Positions 59,216-64,000 of a stretch of 64,000 nucleotides of DNA are shown in pieces; the first letter of the stretch is position 1, and each line of letters starts with the position of its first letter. The notes under the pieces were generated by a model that saw nothing but the letters and a program-made list of their open reading frames with translations, searched no databases and was not told where the DNA came from. Origin of the DNA: Icerya purchasi (Eukaryota > Arthropoda > Insecta > Hemiptera > Monophlebidae); NCBI GenBank assembly GCA_039619475.1, contig CM077115.1, positions 597,395,643-597,459,642 on the forward strand, in the 5' to 3' direction. Both the position numbers and the translations under genes were made by a program.

Positions 59216-62200
59216 ACATAATCCGCTGGTATAGGGTTTCCAAAATCCGTTTACTGACCGACGGAAGAATAAACTTTCCGAATAGTTCAAATATTTTTTT
59301 AATTTCTTCGACTGTTCCAATCCTCGGAGGAATGCTGTTCTCCAACATCTGTTTCGTCTCGACATTTCATCTGCACTTGAGCGCTTATCTCTTTCACAGC
59401 GACTGGAAGACCTTTAATTTCCCAATTGATCCGATTGACTTTCGACAAAGCAACCCGTAATTGGTCGATAGAATTTCAGTGGCAATGCAGTAGTAGCCAT
59501 ATCGCCACGGCTCTATATATAAGTAGAGCCAATACTGAGAAGTAGAAGTCATAAATTTCAATTAAATACAGGATTTTCAATATTTTCTAATGGTTGAACG
59601 GTAATTAAAAGTTGCTCGAATGACGTATTATGGACACTTATTTTAATACACGCATATACATTAGGAGTTGAATTTTTAATAACGTATTCGTATAAAAGAT
59701 TTCTTTAACTATCTGTTATGTAATTTACATATATGTTTGTTAAATTTGAACCAACGGGGGGCTCTATTCTCAAGTACTCAAATCTTTTAACAATAGGAGT
59801 AGTTTTATCACGTCTCGATGCTTTTAATTACTTCGTTTGTTCATTACTACTTACCATTATTTCGCTATTTTCTGTCAGAGAACATTTTAGATTACAATGC
59901 TAAATGTTTTGTTTAAATACATGGCACTAACGTTACAGCGGTTTTTATGGCACTTTTCAATTTTCAATCTGACAAATTTTGAGTATTTCAGTGACATTGA
60001 TTAAGACTGCTTACGAACATATGAGATTAATATTATCGTTGGTCTTAAGAGAGCGCTCTGTTGGTTTTTCATTCGCTTTTTCTTACTAATTGTGCTCTTT
60101 GACAGTTTCAAATTCTCCGATTACTCGCTATCAAATTTACCAACATTGGAATTCGTTCAGCTGCTTTAGCGTTTGACAACGTTCAGCTTTTCGTTTTCGA
60201 TTTTGTTACATCTCATCCCTTTTATTTCGCTCTTGTTCATGTTCATTTGACATTCTATCTGAAGCAGAGTCTACTATTTATGTAGGTCACCTCGGCGGAT
60301 TGTTGTGGTTTTGTTTCATTTTCCACTACCACCGTTGGGCATATCCGATTGTTTTTTTATTCCGCCATCATCGATGCCAGAAAAACGTTTTAATGTTCTT
60401 TCAACGGAAATATTAAATGCCAATGGCGAGATAAGCGAGATCTTCTTGCTGTACTTTTTTTTTTTTGCCACCTATCCATGTAAGAACTGCTAACGGCACT
60501 TAGCATAAAGAAAACGTATACACTTCCGACAGGAAAATTCCGTCACTATAGTAAATTCAGACGACCGGGAGACTAGATACACAAATCTTTTATACCGACC
60601 GCAGCGATTTAATATTGACTAGTAAGAAAGTTAAAGGAGACACGGGAAATACTTTACGAGTAATAATTTCGATAAGATAGTATCCGGAACATCTGAGACT
60701 CAGCGATGATTCACGACTTGATATCATTAAAGGTGACGATCACAGGCGAACTTTTATTCGCGCATAAATATTCGATAAACCGCTATTTAAAAATAGACAA
60801 GTTACCGAATTTTTTCTCGTCCCATTTTTTTTTTTTTATTTTTATTTATTTATTAAATTACAGTTCATGTGCCGTGTGTAATTGCAAGGCTATCACGACA
60901 CGTGTACGATCTGGACTATACGAACTTGCTCAGTTTGTTTGTTTTAATGAATTTGAGTGTTCGTTTTGGTCGAGACAAATTAATTGGAGAATATTGCTTC
61001 AGTGGAGTCGTTAGATAAGTTCGACACATCTTCATGCGAGAGCAATGTTGTCGCAGTATATGATTCGACTCGTGGCGGAACGGGCTGCATGCAAAAAGGA
61101 TCCACTACAGGAGGAGAGGCACGTTCGAAAAGGTAATTGTGTGATACCGAAGTATTCGCCCCATTCTAAGCCTATTCAGAATCGAAAATTTCCAGAGTGC
61201 CGTTTCAAATGTTGGTCACCACGACTGTATGTTTGGTTTGAGATGGTCTTTAGCCACGCTGTCTGTGAAGCCAAAGCTGCTCTCACTTATTCGAATAATA
61301 TATATATGCACGGATTAGAATATAGTGCACGAAGAGTCTCAGCATTTATGTCAATGGGGTGGATGGCATTCTTCTAGCAGCTAAATCTGCCCGATTATTC
61401 CCCGGCACCTTATCATATGCAGAAACCCATATACGAGAACACCACCTCGTAGCCTAATTTTGAGAGCTGCCTTTTATCGTGTAATTTATCTTTGCACACA
61501 GAACGCTTTTGTTGGAAGAAGTGAGAAGTAACTTGTGACTGCCATTAAATAAATAATCACAAGAGCGTTTTGAGGTAGTGCTTCTCTCGGTATTAGGGAT
61601 TCGAGGCCTAAAGGACATGTCAGCCTCTAGAACCGTACAAGTGTGAAATTCACAAACGTAGGATAATGGGAGGGAAACCCCCGCTAGGGCACAGATGATC
61701 AGCAAGGAACAAGACTATATTCCGAGAATGATACGTAAAACAGACTGGTGGATAGGGTTTACAGATTTTAGAAGCGATCTACTGACCGAAGAATAGGCCT
61801 GGCATCCGTCTGTTAGCTTACTAAGGATTAATAATAATTTAGGACGAATGTGGTATTTCCGGTTGGATAGATATTATAGAAACAGATTTTAGGCATTTGA
61901 TTTTGACGTTGGATATGTGCGGGATCCAAGGCAATTATTTGAAATCAAAAATAAGACCCAAGAATCTAACGAACGAACAAACAGGGAGTGGAGAAGTATT
62001 GATGAGGAAAAGAGAAATATCGGTCCTGGGGATTTTCCTATGGCTTTTGTGAAATTTAATTCAGACAAACTTAGTTGTGGAAAATTTCAGACCACTGTTA
62101 TCAGTCCACACGTATATAATTTATTGTAGACTGTAGGATGGATTCGGCATTGGATGGAATTCTCGATCCATTGATGCGGCTAAACTAAACATATTTAAAA

Positions 62201-63445
62201 GGGCAACGCGGCAAATAATGTATCTAATTTCTAACGTAAATTATATGTTAGGAGTAAACACGTATAAAGGTGTTTTTTGTTTTGTTTTGTTTCATAGCTG
62301 GCTCAAAGTGACTCTTTTCAAGAGAAGAATGCTTTAAAGTATATTTTGCCGCTGTCCAAAGTATCACTTCCGCTTGGGCTTGCCGAAACTTGACTTAATC
62401 GCGCATCTATTTTTTATAAAAGCCACATTGAAAAACACATATCCGATTCTACCGTTTCGCACTGGATCGTAGATTAATACAGACCCAGCGATTTCGGGGT
62501 GACGAATAATTTTAAATATTCGCTCGAGATAATTTCTTTTTAGCAAAGGACGATATATGCGCGTCGAATAGTTCAGTACTGTCCGAGATGGGAAATTTTT
62601 CGAACTGGACGGTTTCGAGCTGAACCTTGTTTTCAGAGTGTGTAGGTGTATATATGTGTGCCCATCTTCATTGCACGTCGCCAACGTGTCTCATTGAGCA
62701 GCTTCGAGTTCGATGATAAAATGCGCCGTCTGGTTGAGCCATTTTGCAGTATTATTCGTTCGTAATTAATTTTTCGGCGATGGTACGATATTAAAGTTGT
62801 CATAAAAGAAAGAAAAAGATTTACTTATTTGCCCGCTGCGAGCCGTGAAGTCGGTTATTGTTCATTTGCTTTGCTAATCATGTTGTGAATAAGTATTCAA
62901 ACTGAGTTAAAAATTGAAAACCTAATGCGTAGCCGCAAGGGCAATATTTCTTGTGCACTGTGAATTTTTTATGTTTCCGTGTTTTTATATTTTCCGCTAA
63001 GTAAGTACCTCTCGGTCTTGAAGTCTCCCATGCCGTTTGTCTACTTGCCTTTCGCGGAAATGAGTCCCAGAAGGTCACTCTTTTCATAATAACATCATCG
63101 GAGAGATCAAACAGAAAAGAAATTGCTAGTAAAAAGCTACAATACTACTTCAAAAAGAGGACCAAATTATATACATGTATATAAGAAAAAAAATGAGAAT
63201 ACCCGATGATCCATGTTAAAAGATCATGGTTCAGCTGGGCTGATGTCAGTGGCGCCCCTCAACCAGTATTTAATACTCTAGCTGTGTCTGCGTAAAATAT
63301 ATCTGTTAAATTACGCCAGCGTGGAATTCAGTTCGTGACTGTAATCAGTAAAAACTCGATATACAAAATTATATCACTCTCCTCCTCAACTAAGTAATTT
63401 TATTCAAAAATCACAAAACTTACAAACATTACCTCTTTATAATAT
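59216..63445. other. PDE7 upstream intron or flank, no supported gene
   Basis: AT-rich. Upstream gypsy remnants may extend to about 59470. The Lys/Glu/Arg-rich minus-strand stretch at about 60110-60270 (NEHEQERNKRDEM) might be gag-like. Frames at 61045-61377 (+) and 62364-62684 (-) are the longest but match nothing recognised. No PDE HD-motif exon was found on the minus strand. Confidence 0.35.
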
Positions 63446-63456
63446 TAGTGTGATCC

Positions 63457-63745
63457 AAAATTGGTCGCCACGAAAATCCCTTTTATTAAAAAAAAAAACG
63501 GAAAAACCCGTGTTTTCCATCGCTTTATAATTTTTTCATCGATTTTAGTTGAAAAATTGGTCGCCGGGAAAAGCCCTTTTATTTTATCGAGATAATTTCC
63601 GGGTACTAAATTTTTTTAACCGAATTTTTATTATAATTATATTTTCGGGTTTTACTGCAATTATGCCGAAATCACAAAAAAAAAAACGGAAAAACCCGCG
63701 TGATCCATTACTTGATCACATTTTTTTGGACGACTTTAGTTGATT
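63457..63745. repeat. Imperfect tandem duplication with three shared modules
   Basis: Modules occur in the same order twice: 'aaaattggtcgcc' (63457, 63553), A-run plus 'acggaaaaacccg' (63499, 63686) and 'cgattttagttga' or 'cgactttagttga' (63540, 63731). The second unit is about 95 bp longer between modules one and two. No coding. Confidence 0.75.
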
Positions 63746-64000
63746 TTTTTTTTTTCCCTCGATTTATTGTGTTACAAACTGGCCGTCTAGGTTATTTAGC
63801 AATATTCTTAACAGGGAAATATTGAGCTTGAAGGAAAAAGTACCTAATAATACCTATCCGATAGATTTTACCTTAAACAAAGTCATGAGGTTTCTTACGC
63901 TTCAGCCGCCTTCTATCACTAACTGTATGTAGCAGTCCAGCAACAAGTTCGTTCGGATGACTTTCAAGTCTTTCTACGTGTCTTTAATAACATCTGTCGT
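63746..64000. other. Right edge, nothing recognised
   Basis: No repeat partner or coding signal was seen. Confidence 0.4.

Noticed and set aside
61045..61377. 110-codon + frame resembling a transposase end (PDYSPAPYH near its end)
   Set aside because: The 'PPYSPDLAP'-like fragment is too short and the rest does not follow mariner order.
62364..62684. Possible 5' exon of the PDE7-like gene on the minus strand
   Set aside because: The 106-codon frame lies upstream of the PDE exons and is fairly polar, but there is no convincing match to PDE7 N-termini and no clear splice donor.

Overview
The window reads as nuclear DNA of an animal, most likely an arthropod and probably an insect. It is AT-rich, has very long introns, very few host exons, and dense decayed transposons of types common in insects: RNase H-bearing I-type LINEs, Jockey, RTE, mariner, pogo/Tigger, a Mutator-like transposase, gypsy-like integrase, tRNA-derived SINEs and foldback/MITE elements. 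No order or species can be fixed from the sequence alone, and nothing points to a bacterium, organelle or virus genome.

Two host genes can be supported, both partial, and they converge. (1) A septin on the + strand: exon 1366-1467 and terminal exon 11263-11401 with stop, joined in phase across a 9.8 kb intron. That intron holds a mariner relic, an I-type LINE fragment, a dispersed repeat, a LINE tail, a young Jockey copy with a 12-bp target duplication, and a SINE. (2) A PDE7-like cyclic nucleotide phosphodiesterase on the - strand: penultimate exon 54712-54955 and terminal exon 35269-36026, joined in phase across an 18.7 kb intron. Earlier exons were not found up to the right edge.

Between the two gene 3' ends (about 11.5-35.2 kb) lie a Tigger element with TA target duplication carrying a nested mariner (13084-15164), and the most striking object: an 8.6 kb inverted-repeat structure (16387-25012). 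Its two about 2.7 kb arms look almost identical. The arms flank a 2.5 kb GC-rich minisatellite core, and only the left arm carries a 740 bp poly(A) retroposon insertion. A second, smaller foldback (25013-25922) abuts the right arm exactly. Further right come LINE tails and a small inverted-repeat element with a tRNA-like module.

The PDE7 intron and the region beyond it hold two palindromic MITE-like elements, LINE fragments on both strands, a Mutator-like transposase relic, a 5' RTE fragment and gypsy integrase remains (58339-59215, -). No CRISPR array, rRNA gene or operon-like arrangement is seen. All coordinates of decayed elements are approximate unless a terminal repeat, splice site or target duplication is named.
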